Shown piece by piece: positions 18,202 through 26,246 of a stretch of DNA of 64,000 nt. Position 1 is the first letter of the stretch. Each line of letters starts with the position of its first letter. Under the pieces are notes generated by a model. The model saw only the letters and a list, made by a program, of their open reading frames with translations. It had not been told where the DNA came from and made no database searches. Location: positions 1,364,001-1,428,000 of the forward strand of contig NZ_CP022752.1 of the NCBI RefSeq assembly GCF_002263515.1. Direction: 5' to 3'. Position numbers and translations under genes: made by a program. The stretch comes from Actinopolyspora erythraea. GTDB taxonomy: Bacteria; Actinomycetota; Actinomycetes; Mycobacteriales; Pseudonocardiaceae.

Positions 18202-18659
18202 TGTCGAGGGAAGCCGCTGGCACGGCCGATCTGCTGACGGCGGCCAAACGCGCGTTGGAGAACTACTACGAGGTGAGGGTCGACGACGACGGCGCCCTGA
18301 CCTTTCTGCATTCCGGTACGCCGTGCGCGTTGCAGGCGATGCGCCTCGCGGAGGGGCTGACGGTGCTGAGCCTGACCTGCGTGGTGGCCTGGGACCTGGC
18401 GCAGGACGACCGGATCGCGCGTTGGGTGGCAGAACGGGCCGGTCAGGGCATGTTCGGCACGCCCGGGGTGGTGCGCACCGAGCGGGGCATGGATCTCACG
18501 CTGCGCTACACCTTTCCCGCCGACGGGCTCGCCGAGGATCCGCTGGCGACGTTGCTGATGCTGGTGGTCTCAGGTGCTTCGCAGCTCAGGGGGGAACTGG
18601 CCGAGTCCTTCGACGTCGGGACCGGGGAGGACCCCGACGAGCCGCACCAGCAGCGGTGA
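18201..18659 (+). CDS. Conserved hypothetical protein downstream of uppS (YbjN-like)
   Basis: 152 residues; its ATG shares the last base of the uppS TGA, so it is coupled. It occupies the place of M. tuberculosis Rv2360c. The sequence YYEVRVDDDGALTFLHSG followed by alternating hydrophobic strands looks like the YbjN / type III chaperone-like fold, but I cannot name a function. Cytoplasmic; no TM or signal segment; acidic C-terminal tail. Confidence 0.72.
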   Translation: MSREAAGTADLLTAAKRALENYYEVRVDDDGALTFLHSGTPCALQAMRLAEGLTVLSLTCVVAWDLAQDDRIARWVAERAGQGMFGTPGVVRTERGMDLTLRYTFPADGLAEDPLATLLMLVVSGASQLRGELAESFDVGTGEDPDEPHQQR

Positions 18660-18827
18660 CGGAATCGGCCCGCGGCTCGGTGGGGAGCGTGTGAGGCGCC
18701 TCGCCGGGAGCACCGCGGGTCGGCCAACGTTCCCGCGTCGTGCGCTCACCCGCCGGGCGGGTGGGGAGGCGGTGGTTCGTGTTCCGTACCGCAGGGGCAC
18801 GGCCGCCGCCGCTTCGGGCGGCGGTGG

Positions 18828-19244
18828 TCAGATCACGCACTCCGAACAGGTGCCGATGATCTCCACCGTGTGGTGCACCTCCGAGAAACCGTGTTCGGTG
18901 GCGATCCGCTCCGCCCAGTCCTCCACCGGGGGGTCGGCCACCTCGACCGTCCTGCCGCAGTGCCTGCAGACCAGGTGGTGGTGGTGATCGGTGGAGCACT
19001 TCCGGTAGACGGCCTCGCCGGAATCGCTGCGCAGCACGTCTATCTCGCCCGCGTCGGCCAGCGACTGCAGGGTGCGGTAGACGGTCGTCAACCCGATGCC
19101 CTCTCCGCGGCTCCGCAGCTGTTCGTGCAGTTCCTGCGCCGAGCGGAAATCGTCGATCTCGCTGAGCAGACGCGACACCGCGGCCCGTTGCTTGGTGGCC
19201 CGCAGCCCCGGGATCGCGGTCGAGGAACGCTCGCTGGAGGTCAC
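18828..19244 (-). CDS. zur: Zinc uptake regulator Zur (Fur family)
   Basis: 138 residues. Fur-family winged helix (RSAQELHEQLRSRGEGIGLTTVYRTLQSLADAGEI), regulatory metal site HHHH at 87-90 and structural zinc site C93-x2-C96 with C133-x2-C136. Located directly downstream of a SmtB-type gene in the same direction, the zinc-homeostasis arrangement of M. tuberculosis (Rv2358-Rv2359), which supports Zur over Fur or PerR. GTG start with GGAGAAAGC upstream, 30 nt after smtB. Confidence 0.92.
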   Translation of the reverse strand: MTSSERSSTAIPGLRATKQRAAVSRLLSEIDDFRSAQELHEQLRSRGEGIGLTTVYRTLQSLADAGEIDVLRSDSGEAVYRKCSTDHHHHLVCRHCGRTVEVADPPVEDWAERIATEHGFSEVHHTVEIIGTCSECVI

Positions 19245-19274
19245 GCTTTCTCCGTCTTCTGCTCGGTTGTGTGC

Positions 19275-19658
19275 CTAGGTCGCCTGTGCCGCGTCCCCCG
19301 CGGGGGTGGTCTCCTCCGCCGAGTCCTCCTCCGCGTGGGCCACGGCGTCCACGACTATGTGCGCCAGGTGATCGTCGACCAGCCGGTATACCACCTCGCG
19401 CCCGTTGCGGTGCCCGGATACCACACCGGCGGTTTTCAGCACCCGGAGGTGCTGGCTGATCAGCGGTTGGGCCACCCCGAGCGCGTCGACGAGTTCGTGC
19501 ACACAGCGTTCCCCGGCCCGCAGCTGCAGCACGATGGCGATCCGCACCGGGGCGGCCAGGGCGCGCAGCAGTTCGCCCGCCTCGGCGAGGGTGCCCGGGT
19601 CACAGGCGGGTACCAAGGCCGGTGCGGTTCGCTCGCCGGAGTGCTCGTCGTTGCTCAT
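19275..19658 (-). CDS. smtB: ArsR/SmtB family zinc-responsive repressor
   Basis: 127 residues. Winged helix LSQH-type recognition region GVAQPLISQHLRVLKTAGVV, preceded by ERCVHELVDALG. The C-terminal helix carries the alpha-5 zinc ligands in the SmtB spacing: D95, H97, H108 and E111 (DDHLAHIVVDAVAHAEE). This predicts de-repression by Zn2+. First gene of a two-gene operon with zur, so zinc excess would raise Zur. The alpha-3 Cys is present as C52. Confidence 0.9.
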   Translation of the reverse strand: MSNDEHSGERTAPALVPACDPGTLAEAGELLRALAAPVRIAIVLQLRAGERCVHELVDALGVAQPLISQHLRVLKTAGVVSGHRNGREVVYRLVDDHLAHIVVDAVAHAEEDSAEETTPAGDAAQAT

Positions 19659-20014
19659 GAGAGATGATCAGCGGCACGACCCGTGGGGGACCGACAGCCT
19701 GCCCGTCTCGGGAACACGAGTCCACCAAGGTACACGTGGCGTCGCCTCGTGGTCGAGGAGATCCTTTCGTCGGCTTGTCGCGAGTTGGTCGTGGGACACC
19801 CTCCATCCTACGGACGTCCTCCTGTTCCGGCGGCCGTGGCCGAGACCGCCGGTCTCGTCACTGCGGGGTGGGGCCGCACCGCCTCCGAGGCGGCCTCGGT
19901 ACGCTGGAAAACTCACCGTCGGGAATCCGCGGAACCAGCCCGGCCGACTCGTCGCGCACCCACTGTCGACCCTCGGCCGGAGCCCGAGCAACCAGCGAGA
20001 AGCGTGGAGTGAAC
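19659..20014. other. smtB/glyS divergent intergenic region
   Basis: About 355 bp holding the divergent promoters. No gene. I looked for a T-box leader (specifier loop, T-box sequence) and for a SmtB-type 12-2-12 palindrome and found neither clearly. Confidence 0.45.
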
Positions 20015-21400
20015 GTGCCCACCGACCAGATCGAAACGATCGTGAATCTGTGCAAGCGTCGTGGCTTCGTCTACCCGAGCGGCGAAATTTACGGCGGTAC
20101 CCGGTCGGCATGGGATTACGGGCCGCTCGGTGTGGAACTCAAGGACAACATCAAGCGCCAGTGGTGGCGCAGCATGGTGCAGGGCAGGGACGACGTCGTC
20201 GGTCTGGACTCCTCCGTCATCCTGCCGCGCGAGGTGTGGGAGGCCTCCGGTCACGTCCAGGAGTTCGTGGACCCGCTGGTCGAGTGCACCGCGTGCCACC
20301 ACCGGCACCGTTCCGATCAGCTCGCCGAGGAGTACGCCGAGCGCACCGGCAAGGACGTCGACGACAACGACCTGTCCGACGTTCCCTGCCCGAACTGCGG
20401 CAACCGCGGTCAGTTCACCGAACCGAAGATGTTCAACGGGTTGCTCAAGACCTTCCTGGGGCCGGTGGACTCGGAGGAGGGGCTGCACTACCTGCGCCCG
20501 GAAACCGCCCAGGGCATCTTCGTCAACTTCCTGAACGTGATGACCACGGCGCGCAAGAAACCACCGTTCGGCATCGGCCAGGTGGGCAAGTCGTTCCGCA
20601 ACGAGGTGACCCCCGGCAACTTCATCTTCCGCACCCGTGAGTTCGAGCAGATGGAGATGGAGTTCTTCGTCGAACCGGGCGAGGACGAGTCCTGGCACGA
20701 GTACTGGATCTCCAACCGGACCGAGTGGTACACCGACCTCGGCATCGACCCGAACAACATCCGGCACTACGAGCACCCCAAGGAGAAGCTGTCGCACTAC
20801 TCCAAGCGGACCGTCGACATCGAGTACCGCTTCGGCTTCAGCGGCAGCGAGTGGGGTGAGCTGGAAGGCATCGCGAACCGGACGGACTTCGACCTGACGA
20901 CCCACTCCAACCACTCCGGGGTGGACCTGTCGTACTTCGACCAGACGAGCAACTCCCGCTACCGGCCCTACGTGATCGAACCCGCCGCCGGGCTCGGCAG
21001 GCCGTTGATGGCCTTCCTCATCGACGCCTACCGCGAGGACGAGGCCCCCAACGCCAAGGGTGGCGTGGACAAGCGCGTGGTCCTCAAGCTCGACCGCAGG
21101 TTGGCGCCGATCAAGGTGGCGGTGCTGCCCCTGTCGCGCAACGCGGATCTCTCGCCCAAGGCCCGGGACGTCGCCGCGACGCTGCGTCGCAACTGGAACA
21201 TCGACTTCGACGACGCCGGGGCCATCGGAAGGCGGTACCGCAGGCACGACGAGATCGGGACACCGTTCTGCGTCACGGTCGACTTCGACTCGCTGTCCGA
21301 CCACGCCGTGACGGTGCGCGAACGCGACACCATGGAGCAGGAGCGGGTGGCCATCGACAAGCTCGAGGCCTACCTCGCGGCTCGGCTGGTCGGCTGCTGA
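20015..21400 (+). CDS. glyS: Glycyl-tRNA synthetase, class II dimeric type
   Basis: 461 residues, the eukaryote-like alpha2 form used by actinobacteria. Motif 1 region near [11 protein letters not shown], motif 2 [21 protein letters not shown], motif 3 [14 protein letters not shown], and a C-terminal anticodon-binding domain. A Cys pair CTAC and CPNC within the inserted domain (near 90-130) may hold zinc. GTG 20015 has GGAG 10-13 nt upstream; the frame is open upstream to 19664 but without family sequence. Confidence 0.96.
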   Translation: MPTDQIETIVNLCKRRGFVYPSGEIYGGTRSAWDYGPLGVELKDNIKRQWWRSMVQGRDDVVGLDSSVILPREVWEASGHVQEFVDPLVECTACHHRHRSDQLAEEYAERTGKDVDDNDLSDVPCPNCGNRGQFTEPKMFNGLLKTFLGPVDSEEGLHYLRPETAQGIFVNFLNVMTTARKKPPFGIGQVGKSFRNEVTPGNFIFRTREFEQMEMEFFVEPGEDESWHEYWISNRTEWYTDLGIDPNNIRHYEHPKEKLSHYSKRTVDIEYRFGFSGSEWGELEGIANRTDFDLTTHSNHSGVDLSYFDQTSNSRYRPYVIEPAAGLGRPLMAFLIDAYREDEAPNAKGGVDKRVVLKLDRRLAPIKVAVLPLSRNADLSPKARDVAATLRRNWNIDFDDAGAIGRRYRRHDEIGTPFCVTVDFDSLSDHAVTVRERDTMEQERVAIDKLEAYLAARLVGC

Positions 21401-21448
21401 TCGCGGGGCCCGCGCGTCGGGGGTGGTGGATCTGCAACGATACGTGTC

Positions 21449-22105
21449 GTGAGCCATCCCCCCGAATCCGCACAGCCACGGCGCCGCGGCCGGGTCGCCG
21501 TCTGGGGCCGCAGGACCGTTCTCGGTGCGCTGCTGGTCGCTTCGCTGGTGCTCGGTGGAACGGCCTTCCGGGTCTGGCAGGTGGCACTGGTCGACCAGCG
21601 GCACAGTGCCGACATGATCGTGGTGCTCGGGGCGGCGCAGTACAACGGGGATCCGTCCCCGGTGCTGCGTGGCCGTCTGGAGCACGCCCTGGAGCTCTAC
21701 CGCGACGGGCGCTCCGAACACATCGTCACCGTCGGGGGCAACCAGCGCGGTGACAACTACACCGAGGCCCAGGCGAGCCGCATCTGGCTCGTCGAGCACG
21801 GCGTCCCGGAACGTGACGTGTTCGAGGCCGAGTTCGGCAGCGACACGCTCCGCAGCATCCGCGCCGTCTCCGAGCTGGCCGGGCGGCACGACTGGGAGTC
21901 GGCGCTGATCGTCAGCGATCCGTGGCACTCCTGGCGCTGCCGCACGATGGCCGAGGACCAGGGGCTGCGGGCGATGGTCTCGCCGACCCGGAGCGGGCCG
22001 ACGGGTGAGGTGCGGACCGCCTACATCCTGCGGGAGGCGGCCGCGATGCTGTTCTACCGCGTCATGCACTCCTCGGCCGACATCACCGGCTACGGGCTCG
22101 ATTGA
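21449..22105 (+). CDS. YdcF family (DUF218) membrane-anchored protein
   Basis: 218 residues. One N-terminal TM segment (about 22-42, VLGALLVASLVLGGTAF) then a DUF218 domain: ADMIVVLGAAQYNGDPSPVLRGRLEHAL, GGN, EA..A, SDTLRSIR and VSDPWHSWRC. Family members include SanA/ElyC, linked to envelope integrity and peptidoglycan carriers. AACGAT lies 7 nt before the GTG with no Shine-Dalgarno. Sits between glyS and dgt in the same direction. Confidence 0.85.
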   Translation: MSHPPESAQPRRRGRVAVWGRRTVLGALLVASLVLGGTAFRVWQVALVDQRHSADMIVVLGAAQYNGDPSPVLRGRLEHALELYRDGRSEHIVTVGGNQRGDNYTEAQASRIWLVEHGVPERDVFEAEFGSDTLRSIRAVSELAGRHDWESALIVSDPWHSWRCRTMAEDQGLRAMVSPTRSGPTGEVRTAYILREAAAMLFYRVMHSSADITGYGLD

Positions 22106-22224
22106 GGGGCTCTCCCACACGGGCGAGTTCCGCGCCCGTTCCGGGCACCGGCCCCGCGCGCCGCGTCCCGACGCGCTGAGTCGTGCGCGGCGGCCTGTCG
22201 GACGGATTCCGTAGGCTGTGGTCG

Positions 22225-23517
22225 ATGTCCGCGTCCGAGCCACCCGGCTACACCGAGCACGACCGGCAGCGGTTGCTCGACGAGGCCCCCAAGCTCGCCG
22301 AGTCGAGCGACGGTGAACCGCTGTCGCGTTCGCCGTTCGCGCGTGACCGTGCGCGGGTGCTGCACTCGGCGGCGCTGCGTCGGCTGGCGGGCAAGACCCA
22401 GGTGATGGGGCCGGAGGAGGGGGATGTCCCCCGCACGAGGTTGACCCACTCCCTGGAGGTCGCCCAGATCGGTCGCGCCATCGCCCTGGATCTGGGGGCC
22501 GACCCCGACGTGGTGGACACGGCCGGGCTGGCCCACGACATCGGCCATCCGCCGTTCGGGCACAACGGGGAGCACGCGCTCGCGGAGCTCGCGGCTGACT
22601 GCGGTGGTTTCGAGGGAAACGCGCAGACCTTGCGCATCCTGACGAGGTTGGAACCCAAGCTGGTGGCCCCGGACGGCACCGAGTGCGGCCTCAACCTCAC
22701 CCGTGCCTGCCTGGACGCGGCCACGAAGTACCCGTGGCCGTTGTCGTACGAGGCAGGCGGCAAGTTCGGTGTCTACGAGTCGGACCTGGCGGTGTTTCGG
22801 TGGTTCCGACGGGCGGCGCCGGCCGGGCGGCGTTGCCTGGAGGCGCAGATCATGGACTGGGCCGACGACGTCGCCTACTCGGTGCACGACCTGGAGGACG
22901 GGGTGCACACCGGGCGGATCTCGCCGCGTGCGCTGCTGGACCCCGAGGAACGCGGGGAGATCCTGCGCATCGCGGGCAAGTACTTCCGGCAGCAGCGCTG
23001 GTTGGACGCCGGACTGCTGGAGTCGGCGGCCTCCGAGCTGGTCACCGGTCCCGCGCTCGCCGCGGTGCTCGACTACGACGGTTCGGTGGCGGCTCAGGTG
23101 GGGCTCAAGCGGTTGACCAGTGAACTGGTGGGCCGCTTCGCCTCGGCGGCGGTGCGCGCCACTCGGGCGGAGTTCGGGAGTGGACCGCTGACCCGATACG
23201 CGGCCGATCTGGTGGTGCCGGAGCAGGTGGCCGCAGAGGTGGCGGTGCTCAAGGCCATGGCCCTGCGCTACGTCATGAGTGATCCGGAGCGGTTGCGGCT
23301 GCAGCAGTCCCAGCGCCGGATCCTGACCGAACTGGTGAACGCGCTCGTCGAGCGCGCCCCCGCCTCGTTGACCCCGGTGGCGGCAGCCGCGTGGGAGGCC
23401 GCGCCGGATGACGGGGGCCGGTTGCGGGCCGTGCTTGACCAGGTCGCCTCGTTCACCGACGCGCAGGCGGTGTCTTGGCATGCACGTTGGGTGTTCGGAA
23501 CCGATTGTTCGGTGTGA
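22225..23517 (+). CDS. dgt: Deoxyguanosinetriphosphate triphosphohydrolase-like protein
   Basis: 430 residues. HD-domain: RLTHSLEVAQIGRAIA (first His) and GLAHDIGHPPFGHNGEHAL (HD plus following His), with MDWADDVAYSVHDLEDG further on; the opening RSPFARDRARVLHSAALRRLAGKTQV is diagnostic of the dGTPase family. It cleaves dNTP to nucleoside and triphosphate. ATG 22225 is supported by TAGGCT 7 nt upstream. It lies before dnaG as in M. tuberculosis (Rv2344c-Rv2343c), here with extra genes between. Confidence 0.93.
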   Translation: MSASEPPGYTEHDRQRLLDEAPKLAESSDGEPLSRSPFARDRARVLHSAALRRLAGKTQVMGPEEGDVPRTRLTHSLEVAQIGRAIALDLGADPDVVDTAGLAHDIGHPPFGHNGEHALAELAADCGGFEGNAQTLRILTRLEPKLVAPDGTECGLNLTRACLDAATKYPWPLSYEAGGKFGVYESDLAVFRWFRRAAPAGRRCLEAQIMDWADDVAYSVHDLEDGVHTGRISPRALLDPEERGEILRIAGKYFRQQRWLDAGLLESAASELVTGPALAAVLDYDGSVAAQVGLKRLTSELVGRFASAAVRATRAEFGSGPLTRYAADLVVPEQVAAEVAVLKAMALRYVMSDPERLRLQQSQRRILTELVNALVERAPASLTPVAAAAWEAAPDDGGRLRAVLDQVASFTDAQAVSWHARWVFGTDCSV

Positions 23518-23649
23518 GCTATGTCAGACAGGGCAGCGTAATCGCGGGTTCTTGGGGCACTCTGACACGCAGCGTGATTTTCGCTGGTTAAGATTGCAAC
23601 TTTCGTGTGAAAATTTGCGGCAATCCCCGACAAGCCGCCAGGAGCCCCG

Positions 23650-23844
23650 ATGTCCAACGATCTGAACCGACATCACATCCAGAAGGTCGTCGTCGACGGC
23701 GAGCCCTACGTCAACTCCGACAACGTCGCCGACTGGGTGACCGACCTGCGCTGGCAGGACCCCGCCGCCGAGCGCGCGGCCGGCTACATCGCCCAGGAAC
23801 TCCGGCTGATGGGGCTGGCCGACATCGAGGAGACACTGGACTGA
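23650..23844 (+). CDS. Small hypothetical protein (64 aa)
   Basis: 64 residues, ATG with AGGAGC 6-11 nt upstream and its own upstream AT-rich segment (23560-23630). Acidic, no TM segment; sequence VVVDGEPYVNSDNVADWVTDLRW suggests a folded N-terminal part. I do not recognise it. It stands alone between dgt and the serpin gene in the same direction. The ribosome site and non-GC-skewed residue composition argue for a real gene. Confidence 0.55.
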   Translation: MSNDLNRHHIQKVVVDGEPYVNSDNVADWVTDLRWQDPAAERAAGYIAQELRLMGLADIEETLD

Positions 23845-23968
23845 CGGGGCCGGTCCCCGACGGCCACCGCGGCGCCGCCTTGATCCGGGGCTCGCCTCAC
23901 GGCACCCATCACTGGCAGACTCGCCTCCGGTAAGCGCCTCGCGAGACCGATCGGAGGACCGCGTCGCC

Positions 23969-25078
23969 GTGAATGCCCATGTCCGGTTCCTGTGGCGGTT
24001 GCATCGGCGGCTCGCCCCCGATCCCCGCGAGGACTTCTGCTGGTCCCCCCACTCGGTGGTGGCCACCCTTGGACTGCTGGCCGCCGTTTCCCGGGGACGC
24101 ACCCGCGCGGAAGTGGCGGAAGCCCTCGGCTCGGACCCGGCCGAGGCTGAGTTCGTCGAACCGCTGAACGCGGCCGCGCGTCTCGACGCCGAGTCCGGGG
24201 AAGGGGTCCGCCTGGCGGTCGCCAACCGGCTGTGGGTCGACGAGCGACTGCCGCTCGACCCCGCGGGCCCGCGAACCCTCGAAGGGCGGTTCGCCGCCGA
24301 GGTCCGCGCCGCCGACTTCCACGACGCCCCGGAACGGGCCAGGGAGCGGATCAACGCCGACGTCGCGGACGTGACGCGAGGGCTGGTCCCCGAGCTGGTC
24401 GAACCGGGAGCGGTGAACTCGGAGACCGTCGCCGCGCTGGTCAACGCGCTCTACCTGAAGGCCCCGTGGCACGAGGCGTTCGACCCGAAGGACACGAGCT
24501 CCGACTCGTTCCACACCTGCCGAGGGGCGTTGCCGGTGCCCTTCATGCGGTTGACCACCCGGCTCGGCTACGCGGCCCGGCACGGTTGGCAGGTCGTCCG
24601 GATGGGAGTGGGGGGCGGACTCCAGGCGTTCGTGCTGCTGCCCGACGCCGAGCTGGCCACCGCCGAACCCGGGCTCGGCCACGACCGGCTGCCGGAACTG
24701 CTCGACGCGGTCGAGGAACGACCGGTCCGGCTCTCGTTGCCGCGCTTCGCGGTGTCCGGTTCCGGCGCGTTGGACGAACCGTTCGCCGCGCTGGGAGTGC
24801 GACGGGCCTTCACCCCGGCCGCCGACTTCACGCCCCTGACCCCGCGGCCGCTGCGGGTGTCCACCGCGCTGCACGAAGCCGTGCTGCGGGTCGACGAGCA
24901 GGGGCTCGAAGGGGCCGCCGCCACCGCGGCGATGATGCGGCTGACCTCGCTGTTCGACGATCCCGTCCGGGTGAGCGTGGATCGGCCGTTCCTGTTCCTG
25001 GTCCGGCACCGGGACAGCGGTGTGGTGCACTTCCTGGCCAGGGTCACCGATCCGAGCCGCACGGCGACCGACGGTTGA
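23969..25078 (+). CDS. Serpin family protein
   Basis: 369 residues. Serpin core is visible throughout: FCWSPHSVVATLGLLAAVSRGRT at the N-terminus, VANRLWVD, a long shutter/strand region VALVNALYLKAPWHEAFDP, and after the hinge DRPFLFLVRHRDSGVVHFLARV. The hinge reads EQGLEGAAATAAMM (about 309-322): P17 Glu, P15 Gly and the small-residue run are kept but P14 is Leu where inhibitory serpins have Thr/Ser. P1-P1' may be Thr-Ser in RLTS, by counting only. No signal peptide, so it is predicted cytosolic. GTG with GGAGG 13-17 nt upstream. Inhibitor activity is possible, not shown. Confidence 0.85.
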   Translation: MNAHVRFLWRLHRRLAPDPREDFCWSPHSVVATLGLLAAVSRGRTRAEVAEALGSDPAEAEFVEPLNAAARLDAESGEGVRLAVANRLWVDERLPLDPAGPRTLEGRFAAEVRAADFHDAPERARERINADVADVTRGLVPELVEPGAVNSETVAALVNALYLKAPWHEAFDPKDTSSDSFHTCRGALPVPFMRLTTRLGYAARHGWQVVRMGVGGGLQAFVLLPDAELATAEPGLGHDRLPELLDAVEERPVRLSLPRFAVSGSGALDEPFAALGVRRAFTPAADFTPLTPRPLRVSTALHEAVLRVDEQGLEGAAATAAMMRLTSLFDDPVRVSVDRPFLFLVRHRDSGVVHFLARVTDPSRTATDG

Positions 25079-25110
25079 GGTGGGTTCGGCGCTTCGCCGG
25101 GGCGAGCCCG

Positions 25111-26076
25111 TCAGGCACCTCCGTGCGGGGAGGACACCCTGGTCAGCTTGTCCGGGTTGACGATGTCGTGGATCTCGGCGACGCAGCCGTCGCGCACCGC
25201 GAACCCGATCACTCGGGCCGATACGCCCCCCTGGGAGGAGCCGCCGCCCCGAATTCCGGGGAGGAGCAGTCCCGGGTCCCCGTTGACCAGTACCGAGCGC
25301 AGGTTCAGCAGCGTGGCTGACGGGTACTTGCGCATCATGCTGAGCAGGAAACGGGTGACCTTGTCCCGGCCGTGCACCGGCCGCAGCGCCGTGCGCGCCT
25401 TGCCGTCGCTGTCGCCGTGCACGCTCACGTGCGGGTGAAGCAACCGCGCCAGCCGCCACTGGTCACCCGCCGCCAGCGCGGTGAGCAGCGTCTCGATGAG
25501 TTCGTGCTGCTCGGCGGCGGGTACCCGGTGCGGTGGCCGCGCCTCGTTCATGGCACGCCGCGCCCGTGAGGCGTACTGGCCGGCGGCGGTGACCGTGCAA
25601 CCGAGCATCCCGGCGATCCTGTCGAACGGGACCTCGAAGTTCTCGTGCATCACCAGCGCGATCCGCTGCTCCGGTGTGAGCTGCTGCAGCACCCGCAACG
25701 CCGCCATGCGCACGTCCTCGGCGCGCCCGAGCGTCTCCAGCGGATCGAGGGGCCGGGTGTTCGCCTGCCACGTCACGATCGGTTCGGGCAGCCACGGGCC
25801 GACGTAGTGCTCGCGGTGTGCCGCGCCGGCCAACGCCCGCTCGATCGAGAGCCTTCCCGGCGGGCCGCACAGCCACTCGTCCGGATCACTCCCGGACGGG
25901 CCCGCGTGGTCGCGTGGTTCGGCCGACCGCTGTCGGGTCCGCCGCACCACCTCCTCGGATTCGGTGATGCTGCCGGTGAGCCGGTAGACGAGTCCGAGCA
26001 GCCGCGCACGCGGGCTGTCGAACTCCGCCGCAAGAGCTTCCTCAGCCGATCGCACACCGCGATTGTGCCCGAACAA
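25111..26076 (-). CDS. ECF41-type RNA polymerase sigma factor (SigJ-like)
   Basis: 321 residues. Sigma2 region near the N-terminus (ARLLGLVYRLTGSITESEEVV), the ECF41 hallmark GPWLPEPIV, sigma4 (LQQLTPEQRIALVMHENFEVPFDRIAGMLGCT) and a C-terminal SnoaL-like domain (about 195-310) that in this group modulates activity in place of an anti-sigma. Region 2 is unusually rich in Arg/Pro between residues 45 and 65, looking degraded compared with typical members. ECF41 genes usually sit beside a carboxymuconolactone decarboxylase or oxidoreductase; none is present here. Confidence 0.85.
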   Translation of the reverse strand: MFGHNRGVRSAEEALAAEFDSPRARLLGLVYRLTGSITESEEVVRRTRQRSAEPRDHAGPSGSDPDEWLCGPPGRLSIERALAGAAHREHYVGPWLPEPIVTWQANTRPLDPLETLGRAEDVRMAALRVLQQLTPEQRIALVMHENFEVPFDRIAGMLGCTVTAAGQYASRARRAMNEARPPHRVPAAEQHELIETLLTALAAGDQWRLARLLHPHVSVHGDSDGKARTALRPVHGRDKVTRFLLSMMRKYPSATLLNLRSVLVNGDPGLLLPGIRGGGSSQGGVSARVIGFAVRDGCVAEIHDIVNPDKLTRVSSPHGGA

Positions 26077-26246
26077 TCCGCCGTTGCCCTGCTGAGAATC
26101 CTTTTCGGGAAAGTTCCGTGCCGGTTGACGCCCAGGCTCGCGGCCCCGAGCGGTGGCTCGGCGCCCACCATGCCGAGCGAATCGCTCCGCGAGGAGTTCC
26201 GAAGCCGTTCTGCGAGTCCCACCGGGGCGACCTCTAGACTGGATAC

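Noticed and set aside
19659..20014. T-box riboswitch before glyS
   Set aside because: No T-box core sequence and no terminator/antiterminator pair recognised; actinobacterial T-boxes are mainly before ileS.
19913..22243. 776-codon open frame antisense to glyS and ydcF
   Set aside because: Pure GC3-driven shadow: full overlap with two well-supported genes, no ribosome site, no domain, His/Gly/Val-biased composition.
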